A stretch of 64,000 bases of DNA from Bacteroidaceae bacterium (GTDB taxonomy: Bacteria > Bacteroidota > Bacteroidia > Bacteroidales > Bacteroidaceae), in NCBI GenBank assembly GCA_017936265.1, contig JAGBFX010000003.1:124001-188000 (forward strand). The letters run 5' to 3'. Within the stretch, counting starts at the first letter, position 1; each line of letters opens with the position of its first letter. Shown here one piece after another: positions 27,860 through 38,387 of the stretch. The position numbers and the translations under genes are program-made. Below the pieces are notes generated by a model. That model did not search any database. It saw only the letters and a program-made list of their open reading frames with translations, and was not told where the DNA came from.

Positions 27860-27945
27860 GCTCGAATGGTGGAATCGGTAGACACGAAGGACTTAAAATC
27901 CTTTGGCATTTAAACGCCGTGCGGGTTCAAGTCCCGCTTCGAGTA
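27860..27945 (+). tRNA. tRNA-Leu (anticodon UAA)
   Basis: An 86-nt class II tRNA. The acceptor arms GCTCGAA/TTCGAGT pair (the first pair is G-U). The anticodon arm AAGGA-CTTAAAA-TCCTT has TAA at 27894-27896. There is a long variable arm, and the T arm GCGGG-TTCAAGT-CCCGC is perfect. The 3' CCA is not encoded. Confidence 0.93.
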
Positions 27946-27952
27946 CTGGACT

Positions 27953-27990
27953 AACGCCAATTACTTGTTTTCAAGTGATTGGCGTTTTTG
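27953..27990 (+). terminator. Terminator after tRNA-Leu
   Basis: A 15-bp stem (27953-27967 with 27972-27986, one G-U pair) and a four-base loop, followed by a T-rich tail. It lies 8 bases past the tRNA. Confidence 0.85.
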
Positions 27991-28132
27991 TTTTGTCACA
28001 AATAGCAGGAAGCATCTCGGTCCCATTGGAAGAGATACCAGGATAGCAAGCGGGACCTCATTATCATAAAGCTCATTTTATGGGAAAAATTGATTAGATT
28101 ATAGAAAAACGGAGTAAAAATATTTGAGATTT

Positions 28133-28163
28133 CTTGAAAAAAAAACAAAAATAGTTACATTTG
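28133..28163 (+). promoter_or_regulatory. Promoter of the large secreted-protein gene
   Basis: CTTG at 28133-28136, a 19-base spacer and TACATTTG at 28156-28163 fit the Bacteroidota consensus. This gives a leader of about 130 bases before the ATG at 28302, unusually long for the window. Confidence 0.6.
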
Positions 28164-28174
28164 CATGTCCGTAC

Positions 28175-28245
28175 TCTATTGTATAATAATACAATAGACA
28201 CTAACGGATTGACAAAATGCGATGCAAAACAATGTTTTGCATCGC
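28175..28245 (+). promoter_or_regulatory. Two perfect hairpins in the 5' leader
   Basis: Hairpin 1 has arms TCTATTGTAT and ATACAATAGA (28175-28184, 28189-28198). Hairpin 2 has a 12-bp stem GCGATGCAAAAC/GTTTTGCATCGC (28219-28230, 28234-28245) with a three-base loop. Neither has a T-run, so they are not simple terminators. They may control mRNA stability or bind a regulator. No other gene lies in 27946-28301. Confidence 0.6.
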
Positions 28246-28301
28246 ACCATGACACGCATTTTATATTAATTAACTCTATTTATTAACCTAAACCAACTAT
28301 T

Positions 28302-31300
28302 ATGAGAAAGTTTACACTTTTCATGATGTCGCTTTTCCTTATGTTAGGAACAGCGATGGCACAGAACTACAGTCTCACCGAGACCTGTATCAGTTCTGGA
28401 GAGTTGAATGCAAAGACTGCACCTGCTCTCATCGCCATTAAGAACCTGTCGGCTACCAACAATTATTATTTTGTTGGCAACACAGGTGCCGCACCTTACA
28501 GCGCAGCTGAATTCAGCGATGCCGCTGTATTCGTATGGCAGCCTGTAGAAGAAGGAGTTGCAGGCTCTTATTATCTGATGAAGCTTGACGGTACTTACAT
28601 GCAAGCTACATCATCAAAGGATTTCGGTACTGTTGACGGTGCCGCAGTATTCACAACAACAAACCCTACAACAGCGGGGACAGGAAGTGCCTATTTCAAT
28701 GGTGACGGAGATTCACAGGGTTACATTGACGACGAGGCACTGCTTGTACGTTTTGTAAACGCAGCAGGTACATGGATCAATGTCCAGAACGGCAACAACG
28801 GTACTCCAACCTACAACCAGGGCTTCGGCGGATGGACAATCCACCATGTTTATGCTGTTGAGGAGGCTGCTGTTGAGCCGGAACCGGAACCAATATCTGG
28901 GCTAGTACTCGAGTTGACAAGCGAGCAGATTGGTACAGCACCGTATCAGCTTTCCGATGAAGATGCAGCAAAGGTCTTTGCTTTGTCCGACATGACAGTC
29001 GCTTTGAAGGTGACTACTCCTGCATCAATGAACAACATTCGTTACGCACTCTTCTGCACATCCGACCCTACGCAAGCTGCCAACACAGATGCAAAGGGTA
29101 CAAATTCGGCATACGTCGCTTACGGTACTTCAAACCAGAACATCGGTTATCTGGCTTCATGCAAGACAGGAGACAGTTTCACAAGCGGTACAATACCTTT
29201 AGCTACCGAAGATGTTGTATTGGTTTATGTCATCAGCCCAACAAACAACCTTTTTCAGATTTATATGAACGGCTCTCTTATCAAAGAGTGGAATAATGCT
29301 CATTCCGACGGCTTCATGTCTGGCTACGAGATTGCGACTCCACAGATGGTTAAGGCTGACTACGAAAATGCCAACATCTACATTGGCGGTGGTATGACTG
29401 CAGAAGGCACATATGAGGTATTCCCCGGAACCATCACAGGTGTAGAGGTTCACAACGGAGTACTTTCAGCCGAAGAAATAGCTGACATATTTGCAACTAC
29501 AGATCCGGAACCTGAAACTCCATTTGAGGTTGCTTCTCAAACACCGGCTGCCGATGAGGTTGTTGAGTCATTCAACTCTATAACTATCGAGTTTACAAAG
29601 GATATTGAACTTGTTACTGCAGATGCAGGTACAGGAACCGGTACTGGAACTGGTACAGGCACCGGCACTGGTACTGGTACTGGCACTGGAACAGGTACTG
29701 GAACCGGCACTGGTACTGGCACTGGAACTGGTACTGAAACCGGTTCTGTAACATTCATCAAACTGAAGGATGCAAACGGTGGTGTTGCTGCTACTGCATG
29801 GATAAGCACTGCTGTTGTTGAAGGAAACAAGGTAACATTCAACTTGGATGCTGCTGCAACAAAGACAGGTACCTACACATTCGAGATTCCGGCAGGTGTA
29901 ATCAAGAGCGTGGACGGCGAGGAGTTTGCTGGACAGACTTTCACATTCCAGGTTGAGGAGCCTGTTAAGTTTGAGGTTGCTTCTCAGACACCGGCTGCTG
30001 ATGAGCCAGTTGAGTCATTCAACTCTATCACTATCGAGTTCACAAAGGATATTGAACTTGTTACTGCTGATGCAGGCACTGGAACCGGCACTGGAACTGG
30101 AACTGGTACAGGCACCGGCACAGGTACTGGCACTGGAACAGGTACTGGAACTGGTACAGGCACTGGAACTGGTACTGAAACTGGTTCTGTAACATTCATC
30201 AAACTGAAGGATGCAAACGGTGGTGTTGCTGCTACTGCGTGGATAAGCACTGCTGTTGTTGAAGGAAACAAGGTAACATTCAACTTGGATGCTGCTGCAA
30301 CAAAGACAGGTACTTACACATTCGAGATTCCGGCAGGTGTAATCAAGAGCGTGGACGGCGAGGAGTTTGCTGGACAGACTTTCACATTCCAGGTTGAGGA
30401 GCCTGCTGCTATTGAATATGACAACATAGCAGACATTGCCGAGGACGTTGAATCAACAATCAAGGGTACTGTAATTGCAACATACTCTAAGGGTTTCCTT
30501 GTACAGGACGAAACAGGTATGGTTCTTGTTTACTTGAATGCAGCACATGAATATGTTGCAGGCGATGTCGTTACTGTTAACGGCGTTGTTACAACTTATG
30601 GCGGCTTGCTCCAGTTCCCCAAGACATCTGTTGTCGAGAAGACCGGAGAGACTGTAACTGTAGAATATCCTACAGCTACTGTTATGGACGGCGCTGCACT
30701 GGATGCATTCCTGACTGCACCGGTAATACAGTATGTTGAGTACACAGGTACACTAACAATCAACGGCAGCTACTACAACGTGGCAGTTGAAGGCGCAACT
30801 ACAGCAATGGGTAGCATCCAGTATCCTAACACTGGACTTGTTACAGCATCTACAGGTGATGTTGTAAAGGTTACCGGCTACACAATTGGCGTAAGCAGCA
30901 GCAAATATGTCAACACAATGGCTGTAGCGGTTGAGGTTGTTGAGGAAGCTCCTGATGTTGAAATTCCGGAGTACAATGTTACCGAGGCACTTGCAGCTTA
31001 TGTCGAGGGGTCACCAGCTCAGGTTACAGTAACAGGCTATATCGTAGGTTCTGTTGACAGCAAAGTAACTAACGCTGCATTTGGTGCGGACGCTACTATA
31101 AAGACAAATATGCTCATCTCGGACAACCCATACACAACCGATGTTACCGAGTGTCTTGTTATCCAGTTGCCTTCAGGCGATTTGCGCAACAAGCTCAACA
31201 TTGTTGACAACCCGGCAAACTATCGCGCAGAGGTTGTTGTAACAGGTAGCCTGGAGAAGTATTGTGGCGCAGCAGGTGTCAAGAATCTTACACATGGTGA

Positions 31301-32663
31301 GCTCACAGGCAATGTTGCTCCAGAGCCAGCTAAACCAACGCTTAACGAGACTGTAATCTTCGACTTCGTAAACGGTGGATGGAATATCCCGACTATGGAG
31401 GAGAACAACTTCAGCAGCATTAAGACAGCCGGTGAGTACACTGATGGCACAAAAACCATCAAGATTGACCCGACAGCAAACGGCGGTAGCTACATCTATG
31501 ACAGCAAGGGCTTCCTGAACATCTCTAAGCCAGGCACTAAGATTATTCTCCCTGCATTCGGTTTTGCAGTTGAGAAGATTGAGGTTGTCGGTCACTCAAG
31601 CGGAACAAGCTATGCTAATGTTGATATGAACGTATATGTTGGCGAGGACGCTGTAAGTACAGCTTGCGTCGGAACTGCCGCAACATCTACATTCGAGATT
31701 GCAGCCGAAAACCAGGCTGCCGGCAATGTTTACGAACTCGTTATCGGTTCTAACGGCGGCAACTACTCAAGTGTAATGTACATCACATATATTAAGGTAT
31801 ATCCTGCCGAGAACAAGCTCGAGGCTCCGGTAATCGACCTTGCAAGCGGTGTATACGTTGGTGCACAGACTGTAAATGTACACTCTGCAACAGCAGGCAT
31901 CGAGGGCGTGACAAACGTTACATACTACTACACAACTGACGGCAACGAGCCTACAGTTGAGGACGAGGAGACCGACGGTGAAATCACTATCGAGAACAGC
32001 TGCACTCTCAAGGTTATTGTAGAGCTCACATACGGCGACAAGACATACGTGAGTGCATCTACATCGGCCGAGTACATCATCTCTGAGGCTGTTACATACC
32101 ACAGAGCTGTTGCAGTTGAGAGCGGCAACTACTTCCTTGCTGCAAACGGCCATGTGGCAGCACCTCTTGCAAATGGCGTACTGCCTGGTGTTGAGACAAC
32201 AATCGATGGCGACGATTTGACCGAGGCTGCTTACTATGCTATTACCTTGGAAGAGACTGCAGAAGGCGGAACATACTACATTAAGGATGTAAACGGTAAC
32301 TATATCTACACATCTTCAATGTATGGTACTTCCGGTCCAAAGCTCAGCTCAAATGGCGCATACACTCCAATGAGCAGCTGGACAATCACTATCGCCGAGG
32401 ATGAGAACAGTACAGCAACTATCGTAAGTGAGGGATTGACCCTTGTATACGACACTGCTGCAGGCGCATTCAAGGTTACAGAGTCTGTTTCTGACGGCAT
32501 GGTACTCCCGACATTCTACGGTACAAAGGCTACAGGCGTTGAGAACGTAGTTACAAACGGCGAGGCTATCGAGAGCATCTACGACCTCCAGGGCCGCAAG
32601 ATTGAGAAGGCAACCGAAGGCGGTATCTACATTGTCAATGGCAAAAAGGTTTTGGTAAAGTAA
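28302..32663 (+). CDS. Large secreted multidomain protein, probable T9SS cargo
   Basis: A 1453-residue exported protein (signal peptide 1-20, ending AMAQ). In order: an unassigned N-terminal region (about 25-190); a LamG/sialidase-N-like domain (about 200-395); two nearly identical Ig-like (Big_5-type) domains at 408-553 and 557-701, each with a Gly-Thr repeat in a loop; OB-fold-like/DUF6359-type domains (about 705-1000); a beta-sandwich (about 1010-1165); a chitobiase C-terminal-like domain (about 1167-1250); and a lipocalin-like region. It ends [27 protein letters not shown], a short sorting-type end. No catalytic domain is recognised, so adhesion or glycan binding is an inference. Confidence 0.85.
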   Translation: MRKFTLFMMSLFLMLGTAMAQNYSLTETCISSGELNAKTAPALIAIKNLSATNNYYFVGNTGAAPYSAAEFSDAAVFVWQPVEEGVAGSYYLMKLDGTYMQATSSKDFGTVDGAAVFTTTNPTTAGTGSAYFNGDGDSQGYIDDEALLVRFVNAAGTWINVQNGNNGTPTYNQGFGGWTIHHVYAVEEAAVEPEPEPISGLVLELTSEQIGTAPYQLSDEDAAKVFALSDMTVALKVTTPASMNNIRYALFCTSDPTQAANTDAKGTNSAYVAYGTSNQNIGYLASCKTGDSFTSGTIPLATEDVVLVYVISPTNNLFQIYMNGSLIKEWNNAHSDGFMSGYEIATPQMVKADYENANIYIGGGMTAEGTYEVFPGTITGVEVHNGVLSAEEIADIFATTDPEPETPFEVASQTPAADEVVESFNSITIEFTKDIELVTADAGTGTGTGTGTGTGTGTGTGTGTGTGTGTGTGTGTGTETGSVTFIKLKDANGGVAATAWISTAVVEGNKVTFNLDAAATKTGTYTFEIPAGVIKSVDGEEFAGQTFTFQVEEPVKFEVASQTPAADEPVESFNSITIEFTKDIELVTADAGTGTGTGTGTGTGTGTGTGTGTGTGTGTGTGTGTETGSVTFIKLKDANGGVAATAWISTAVVEGNKVTFNLDAAATKTGTYTFEIPAGVIKSVDGEEFAGQTFTFQVEEPAAIEYDNIADIAEDVESTIKGTVIATYSKGFLVQDETGMVLVYLNAAHEYVAGDVVTVNGVVTTYGGLLQFPKTSVVEKTGETVTVEYPTATVMDGAALDAFLTAPVIQYVEYTGTLTINGSYYNVAVEGATTAMGSIQYPNTGLVTASTGDVVKVTGYTIGVSSSKYVNTMAVAVEVVEEAPDVEIPEYNVTEALAAYVEGSPAQVTVTGYIVGSVDSKVTNAAFGADATIKTNMLISDNPYTTDVTECLVIQLPSGDLRNKLNIVDNPANYRAEVVVTGSLEKYCGAAGVKNLTHGELTGNVAPEPAKPTLNETVIFDFVNGGWNIPTMEENNFSSIKTAGEYTDGTKTIKIDPTANGGSYIYDSKGFLNISKPGTKIILPAFGFAVEKIEVVGHSSGTSYANVDMNVYVGEDAVSTACVGTAATSTFEIAAENQAAGNVYELVIGSNGGNYSSVMYITYIKVYPAENKLEAPVIDLASGVYVGAQTVNVHSATAGIEGVTNVTYYYTTDGNEPTVEDEETDGEITIENSCTLKVIVELTYGDKTYVSASTSAEYIISEAVTYHRAVAVESGNYFLAANGHVAAPLANGVLPGVETTIDGDDLTEAAYYAITLEETAEGGTYYIKDVNGNYIYTSSMYGTSGPKLSSNGAYTPMSSWTITIAEDENSTATIVSEGLTLVYDTAAGAFKVTESVSDGMVLPTFYGTKATGVENVVTNGEAIESIYDLQGRKIEKATEGGIYIVNGKKVLVK
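29523..30401 (+). repeat. Tandem duplication of an Ig-like domain with internal Gly-Thr hexamer repeats
   Basis: Two copies start at 29523 and 29970 (period 447). Outside the Gly-Thr tract they differ at only a few bases over about 330. Inside are (GGNACN) hexamer tracts at 29628-29735 (18 units) and 30075-30176 (17 units). Third-position bases vary between units, so the tract is not a plain slippage product. Confidence 0.92.
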
Positions 32664-32664
32664 A

Positions 32665-32697
32665 GCCCCACCCTAACCCTCCCCGTAATGGGAGGGA
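32665..32697. repeat. GC-rich post-stop hairpin element, copy 2
   Basis: It follows a TAA stop, as copy 1 at 4816-4849 does, and shares its C-rich lead and the CCCTCCC/GGGAGGG hairpin with only a few base changes. A looser relative lies at 41850-41892. Confidence 0.5.
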
Positions 32698-32714
32698 ATA
32701 AGGGAACCTACATA

Positions 32715-32749
32715 AAGAATGGCAGTCATAGGCTGCCATTCTTTTTTTT
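32715..32749 (+). terminator. Terminator of the large secreted-protein gene
   Basis: GAATGGCAG pairs with CTGCCATTC around a seven-base loop, followed by eight T residues. Confidence 0.88.
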
Positions 32750-32782
32750 GTATACAAAACACCCTTTTACAAAAAATATACC

Positions 32783-32790
32783 TACATTTG
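32783..32790 (+). promoter_or_regulatory. Probable -7 element of the hut operon
   Basis: TACATTTG matches TAnnTTTG and lies 41 bases before the ftcD ATG. No TTTG is found at the usual distance upstream, so an activator may be needed. Confidence 0.45.
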
Positions 32791-32831
32791 TGAAAAGATA
32801 ATATTAATTAAGTATACATATATTATTTATT

Positions 32832-34541
32832 ATGCAGAAGAGAATCATTGAGTGCGTGCCTAACTTTTCAGAGGGGCGCAACATGGAGACAATAAAGCAG
32901 ATAACAGATGCCATCGAGAGTGTAAAGGGTGTCAAGCTATTGGATGTTGACCCGGGAGAGGCAACCAACCGCACAGTAGTGACCTTTGTAGGAGAACCCG
33001 AGGACGTAATGAATGCCGCCGTGGCATCAATAAAGCGCGCGACAGAGCTTATTGACATGCGCCAGCACAAGGGAGCACACCCACGCATGGGAGCATGCGA
33101 CGTGTGTCCGCTGATTCCCGTTGCGGGTATCACTATGGATGAGTGTGCCGAGCTTGCACGCACACTCGCGAAGCGCATTGCCGATGAGCTTGGAGTACCG
33201 ACCTACTGCTACGAGGCTGCGGCATTCAAACCCGAGCGACGCAACCTTGCCGTATGCCGCAAGGGCGAATATGAGGCGTTGCCCGAAAGGATGACAAACG
33301 CCGAGGAGCGCCCCGACTTCGGAGCACGTGCCTTTGATGAGGGCATAGCCCGCACAGGAGCCACAGCGGTGGGAGCACGCGATTTTCTTGTTGCGGTAAA
33401 CTATAACCTGAACACCACATCCACACGCCGCGCCAATGCCATTGCGTTTGACGTGCGCGAGAAGGGACGTCCCATGCGCGAAGGCAACCCCATTGTGGGC
33501 AAGATAATAAAGGATGAGAACGGCGAACCCGTGATGAAGCCCGGAACCCTAAAGGCATGCAAGGCCATTGGCTGGTTCATCGACGAATATGGCATTGCAC
33601 AGGTTTCGATGAACATGACCGACCTGTCGGTAACCCCGCTGCACGTGGCCTTCGATGAGGTGTGCCGAGCCGCCGATGCACGCGGTGTGCGTGTGACAGG
33701 TACCGAGATTGTGGGACTTGTGCCAAAGAAGGTGCTTGTTGACGCCGGCCGCTATTTCCTGCGCAAGCAGAGCCGCTCGACAGGCGTACCCGAGAGGGAA
33801 CTGGTTCGCATAGCGATAGAGAGCATGGGGCTGTCGACCCTCAAGGAGTTCAAGCCCGAGGAAAAGGTTATCGAATACATGCTCGAGGCCGAGGAGAGTA
33901 AAGGCGTGAAAAAGCTTGTCGACATGACATGCGCTGCCTTTGCCGAGGAGACGGCAAGCGAATCGCCCGCACCCGGCGGAGGCTCAATATCGGCATACAT
34001 GGGCGCACTGGCAGCAGCATTGGGCACAATGGTAGCGAACCTGTCATCGCACAAGGCAGGATGGGATGAGCGTTGGGAGTTCTTCTCGGACTGGGCCGAG
34101 AACGGTATGTCAGTGATGAACGAGCTGCTTGCGCTTGTGGATGAGGACACCGCTGCGTTCAACAAGATTATGGATGTGTTCGGAATGCCGAAGAACACCC
34201 CCGAGGAGAAGGAGGCACGTGCCGCTGCAATGCAGGTGGCTACGTTGTATGCGACCGAGGTTCCCTTGCGCACCATGAAGGCCGCTTACAAGGCATTCGA
34301 TGTTGTACGCGCAATGGCAACGGAGGGCAACCCCAATTCCGTGTCCGACGCAGGTGTAGGTGCATTGGCTGCACGCTCGGCTGTCATGGGCGCATGCCTC
34401 AACGTGAAGATCAATGCCGCCGGGCTCAAGGACCACGAGGTTGCCGAGCGCCTGATAAACGAGGCCAACGAGATACAGGCACTCGCACAGCAGGCCGAGA
34501 AAGAGATTCTGGAGATTGTGGAAAGCAAGATAAACGCATAA
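32832..34541 (+). CDS. ftcD: Glutamate formimidoyltransferase / formimidoyl-THF cyclodeaminase
   Basis: A 569-residue fusion that takes the formimino group from formimino-glutamate to tetrahydrofolate and then removes ammonia, the last steps of histidine breakdown. The transferase half (1-330) opens IIECVPNFSEGRN and has RQHKGAHPRMGACDVCPL. The cyclodeaminase half (about 350-569) has the loop ESPAPGGGSISAYMGAL. The two halves are also fused in mammals. It is first of the hut genes here; hutU follows after 333 bases that hold repeats. Confidence 0.94.
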   Translation: MQKRIIECVPNFSEGRNMETIKQITDAIESVKGVKLLDVDPGEATNRTVVTFVGEPEDVMNAAVASIKRATELIDMRQHKGAHPRMGACDVCPLIPVAGITMDECAELARTLAKRIADELGVPTYCYEAAAFKPERRNLAVCRKGEYEALPERMTNAEERPDFGARAFDEGIARTGATAVGARDFLVAVNYNLNTTSTRRANAIAFDVREKGRPMREGNPIVGKIIKDENGEPVMKPGTLKACKAIGWFIDEYGIAQVSMNMTDLSVTPLHVAFDEVCRAADARGVRVTGTEIVGLVPKKVLVDAGRYFLRKQSRSTGVPERELVRIAIESMGLSTLKEFKPEEKVIEYMLEAEESKGVKKLVDMTCAAFAEETASESPAPGGGSISAYMGALAAALGTMVANLSSHKAGWDERWEFFSDWAENGMSVMNELLALVDEDTAAFNKIMDVFGMPKNTPEEKEARAAAMQVATLYATEVPLRTMKAAYKAFDVVRAMATEGNPNSVSDAGVGALAARSAVMGACLNVKINAAGLKDHEVAERLINEANEIQALAQQAEKEILEIVESKINA

Positions 34542-34874
34542 CCAGATTGTCATTGCGGCTGTAGGGGCTCCAGCATGACAAGTCCGCAGTTTTGTCATTT
34601 CGAACCGAAGGGAGAAATCTCTTTTATTCGCAGTTTTTGAGATTCCTCGTCGCTTCGCTCGCTCGGAATGACAAGTCCGCGGTTTTAGGGCGGACACGTC
34701 GGTACCGCGAAGCGAAGCATCTAAAACAGCAAGAAAGGAGATCCTTCACATACGTTCAGGATGACAGTACTATGAGAAGGGAATGCAAAAACCAACAGCA
34801 AACCATTCCTTTCCGAATTGAAGGAAGAAAGTTCAATAAGCGTGAAACAGAAAAACAGATAAAACCATAATACC
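34542..34874. repeat. Repeat-bearing gap between ftcD and hutU
   Basis: This 333-base gap has no convincing gene. A palindromic element lies at 34594-34672; its ends GTCATTTCGA and GGAATGAC are imperfect inverted repeats. It is flanked by 19-base direct repeats that differ at one base (34575-34593 and 34668-34686). The rest has no clear promoter; a weak one for hutU cannot be excluded. Confidence 0.6.
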
Positions 34875-36890
34875 ATGACCAACTTTCAAAAGGAGATACT
34901 TGCAGGAATACCCGATGTGTTGCCTGCAAAGAAAGAGTACGACAAGAGAGCGAACCATGCGCCCAAGCGCAAGGATATCCTTACCGATGAGGAGAAGAAA
35001 CTTGCGCTTGCCAACGCGCTGCGCTACTTCCCCGAGAAACATCATGCAGAACTTGCACCCGAGTTCCTCGAGGAGCTTAAGCTATACGGACGCATATACA
35101 TGTACCGTCTGCGCCCCGACTATGAGATGTATGCACGCTCTATCGATGAGTACCCTGCACGCTCGCGTCAGGCAGCGGCAATAATGCTCATGATTCAGAA
35201 CAACCTTGACAAGGCCGTGGCACAGCATCCGCATGAACTCATAACATATGGCGGCAACGGCGCTGTGTTCCAGAACTGGGCGCAGTACCGTCTGGCAATG
35301 AAGTATCTTGCCGAGATGACCGATGAGCAGACACTCGTGATGTACTCGGGACACCCTCTGGGACTGTTCCCCTCGCACAAGGATGCACCGCGTGTCATCG
35401 TGACCAACGGCATGGTAATCCCCAACCACTCATCGCAGGATGACTGGGAGCGTTTCAACGCAATGGGTGTGTCGCAATATGGACAGATGACTGCCGGCTC
35501 ATACATGTACATTGGCCCGCAGGGCATTGTACATGGAACCACAATTACCGTGATGAATGCCGCACGCAAGCGCATGAAGCCGGGACAGAGCGACCTCAAG
35601 GGCATGCTCTTCGTGACAGCCGGATTGGGCGGTATGTCAGGAGCACAGCCAAAGGCGGGTAACATCTCGGGCGTTGTCAGTGTGACGGCAGAGATAAACA
35701 TCGCTGCTGCCGAGAAGCGTTACAAGCAGGGTTGGGTGGATGAGCTGCACTCATCGCTCGATGAACTTATTCCACGCATAAAAGAGGCGGTTGAAAAGAA
35801 GGAGGTCGTATCGTTCGCATACGTCGGCAACGTGGTCGACCTGTGGGAGCGCCTTGCCGATGAGGAGATGAATGTAGACCTGGGCAGCGACCAGACATCA
35901 TTGCACAATCCATGGGCGGGTGGCTATTACCCTGTGGGCTACAGCTACGAGGAGAGCAACCGCATGATGGCCGAAGAGCCCGAGCGTTTCCGCGAGTGCG
36001 TACAGGAGTCGTTGCGCCGCCACGTTGCAGCAATCAACAGACTCACGGCACGCGGCATGTACTTCTTTGACTACGGCAATGCTTTCCTGCTTGAATCATC
36101 ACGCGCAGGAGCGGACATCCTTGCCGCAGACGGCAAGTTCCGCTACCCGTCGTATGTACAGGATATAATGGGACCTATGTTCTTTGACTATGGCTTCGGC
36201 CCGTTCCGTTGGGTATGTACATCGGGTAACGAGAAGGACCTTGAGACAACCGACCGCCTTGCTGCCGAGGTGCTTGAGCAGATGCTCGCCGAGGCTCCCG
36301 AGGAGATACACGGACAGCTTGCCGACAACCTTCACTGGATACGTGAGGCAAAACAGAACAGGCTTGTCGTAGGTTCACAGGCGCGTATCCTCTATGCCGA
36401 CTCCGAGGGCCGCACACGCATTGCTCTCGCCTTCAACGAAGCCATTGCACGAGGCGAGATTTCGGCACCTGTGGTACTCGGACGCGACCACCACGATGTT
36501 TCGGGAACAGACTCCCCATACCGCGAGACCTCGAACATATACGACGGCTCGCAGTTCTGTGCCGACATGGCCGTACACAACGTCATAGGCGACTCGTTCC
36601 GCGGTGCCACATGGGTATCAATCCACAATGGTGGCGGCGTAGGCTGGGGCGAGGTCATGAACGGCGGCTTCGGCATGGTTATTGACGGCAGTGATGATTC
36701 GGCACGCCACATCGAAGAGATGCTTCTGTGGGACGTGAACAACGGCATAGCACGCCGCAGCTGGGCTCGCAACGAGGGTGCGATGTTCGCCATCAAGCGC
36801 CAGATGGAGCGCACGCCGCTGCTGAAGGTAACCTTGCCGAACATTGCCGACAGGGATTTGATTGAAAGAGTATTCAACGAGAACAGATAA
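34875..36890 (+). CDS. hutU: Urocanate hydratase
   Basis: Urocanase of 671 residues, the long Bacteroidota form (the Pseudomonas enzyme is about 557). It turns urocanate into imidazolone propionate with a tightly bound NAD. Conserved segments are YSGHPLGLFPSHKDAPR, TAGLGGMSGAQPKAG (the NAD-binding Gly-rich loop), and the C-terminal GDSFRGATWVSIHNGGGVGWG. It is 6 bases before hutH. Confidence 0.94.
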   Translation: MTNFQKEILAGIPDVLPAKKEYDKRANHAPKRKDILTDEEKKLALANALRYFPEKHHAELAPEFLEELKLYGRIYMYRLRPDYEMYARSIDEYPARSRQAAAIMLMIQNNLDKAVAQHPHELITYGGNGAVFQNWAQYRLAMKYLAEMTDEQTLVMYSGHPLGLFPSHKDAPRVIVTNGMVIPNHSSQDDWERFNAMGVSQYGQMTAGSYMYIGPQGIVHGTTITVMNAARKRMKPGQSDLKGMLFVTAGLGGMSGAQPKAGNISGVVSVTAEINIAAAEKRYKQGWVDELHSSLDELIPRIKEAVEKKEVVSFAYVGNVVDLWERLADEEMNVDLGSDQTSLHNPWAGGYYPVGYSYEESNRMMAEEPERFRECVQESLRRHVAAINRLTARGMYFFDYGNAFLLESSRAGADILAADGKFRYPSYVQDIMGPMFFDYGFGPFRWVCTSGNEKDLETTDRLAAEVLEQMLAEAPEEIHGQLADNLHWIREAKQNRLVVGSQARILYADSEGRTRIALAFNEAIARGEISAPVVLGRDHHDVSGTDSPYRETSNIYDGSQFCADMAVHNVIGDSFRGATWVSIHNGGGVGWGEVMNGGFGMVIDGSDDSARHIEEMLLWDVNNGIARRSWARNEGAMFAIKRQMERTPLLKVTLPNIADRDLIERVFNENR

Positions 36891-36896
36891 ATAACC

Positions 36897-38387
36897 ATGA
36901 TACATTACATAAATTCAGAACACCTTACCATTGACCGGGTGGAAGAAATATTGGTCAACGGCTATACAATCGCCCTAAGCGACGACGCGGTAAACCGCAT
37001 AAACCATTGCCGCGAGTATCTTGACAAGAAAATGGAGAATGCCGGACGTCCAATATACGGCGTAACGACAGGATTCGGCTCTCTGTGCAACATTTCGGTC
37101 GATAAGGAGAACCTGTCTCAGTTGCAGAAGAACCTGATGATGTCACACGCATGCGGAACCGGAGCACGCGTTCCCAAGGAGATTGCACGACTGATGCTGC
37201 TCCTGAAGGTACAGTCCCTCTCATACGGACATTCAGGAGTACAGCTCATTACCGTGCAGCGTCTGGTGGATATGTTCAACAACAACATAATCCCCGTTGT
37301 ATACGAACAGGGCTCGCTCGGAGCATCGGGCGACCTGTCGCCTCTTGCACACATGTGCCTGCCATTGCTCGGACTGGGCGAGGTAGAGGTTTACGGCGAG
37401 ATTATAAGCGGCGGAGAGCTGATGCAGAGAATGGGTTGGCAGCCTATCACATTGTGTTCAAAAGAGGGTCTTGCACTGCTCAACGGCACGCAGTTCATGT
37501 CGGCATACGGCGTATATTCAATCATAAACGCGAAGCGCCTGAGCCGTTGGGCCGACCACATAGGCGCAATGTCGCTGGATGCCTTTGACGGCCGCATAGA
37601 GCCGTTCGAGCATAACGTACATGCCATACGTCCGCACAACGGACAGATTGAGACCGCAAGGAACATACGCACAATCCTTGAGGGTAGCGAAATCATCAGG
37701 CAGCCCAAGAAACATGTACAGGACCCCTACTCTTTCCGCTGCATACCACAGGTGCACGGTGCATCGAAGGATACCATTGATTATGTATGGAGCGTGCTCG
37801 AGACCGAAATAAATTCGGCGACAGACAACCCGACAGTGTTCCCCGACACCGATGAGGTCATCTCGGCAGGCAACTTCCATGGACAGCCCATTGCTTTGGC
37901 AATGGATTTCCTTGCCATAGCTGTTGCAGAGCTCGGAAACATCTCGGAGCGCCGCATATACAAGATTATATCGGGAGCACGCGAGTTGCCGCATTTCCTT
38001 GTTGCCAACCCGGGCCTCAACAGCGGCTTTATGATTCCACAGTACACGGCGGCCTCTATCGTGAGCCAGTCAAAAGGGCTCTGTTGGCCCGCGTCTTGCG
38101 ACTCCATCCCCTCGTCACAGGGTCAGGAGGACCATGTGAGCATGGGCTCAAACGCCGCTACCAAGCTGTGGAAGGTGGTACAGAACAGCGAGCGCGTACT
38201 TGCCATTGAGCTGATGAATGCCGCACAGGCATTGGAGTTCCGCCGCCCCATGCGCTCATCGGACACAATCGAGAACATATTTGAGGCATACCGCAAGGTG
38301 GTTCCGTTCGTCGACAACGACACTGTGATGTTCCCGCATATCGCATCATCGGTCAAGTTCCTGAATGACTATGAACTTGCTCGTTAA
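36897..38387 (+). CDS. hutH: Histidine ammonia-lyase
   Basis: HutH, 496 residues, removes ammonia from histidine to give urocanate. The Ala-Ser-Gly triad that forms the MIO cofactor is at residues 143-145 in GSLGASGDLSPL. YGVTTGFGSL and the C-terminal SQGQEDHVSMGSNA are also typical. Length is normal. The stop overlaps the start of hutI by about 20 bases. Confidence 0.96.
   Translation: MIHYINSEHLTIDRVEEILVNGYTIALSDDAVNRINHCREYLDKKMENAGRPIYGVTTGFGSLCNISVDKENLSQLQKNLMMSHACGTGARVPKEIARLMLLLKVQSLSYGHSGVQLITVQRLVDMFNNNIIPVVYEQGSLGASGDLSPLAHMCLPLLGLGEVEVYGEIISGGELMQRMGWQPITLCSKEGLALLNGTQFMSAYGVYSIINAKRLSRWADHIGAMSLDAFDGRIEPFEHNVHAIRPHNGQIETARNIRTILEGSEIIRQPKKHVQDPYSFRCIPQVHGASKDTIDYVWSVLETEINSATDNPTVFPDTDEVISAGNFHGQPIALAMDFLAIAVAELGNISERRIYKIISGARELPHFLVANPGLNSGFMIPQYTAASIVSQSKGLCWPASCDSIPSSQGQEDHVSMGSNAATKLWKVVQNSERVLAIELMNAAQALEFRRPMRSSDTIENIFEAYRKVVPFVDNDTVMFPHIASSVKFLNDYELAR

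Noticed and set aside
29523..30401. A CRISPR array or a VNTR of non-coding kind
   Set aside because: The repeat is coding, in frame and part of two Ig-like domains; there are no spacers and no cas genes in the window.
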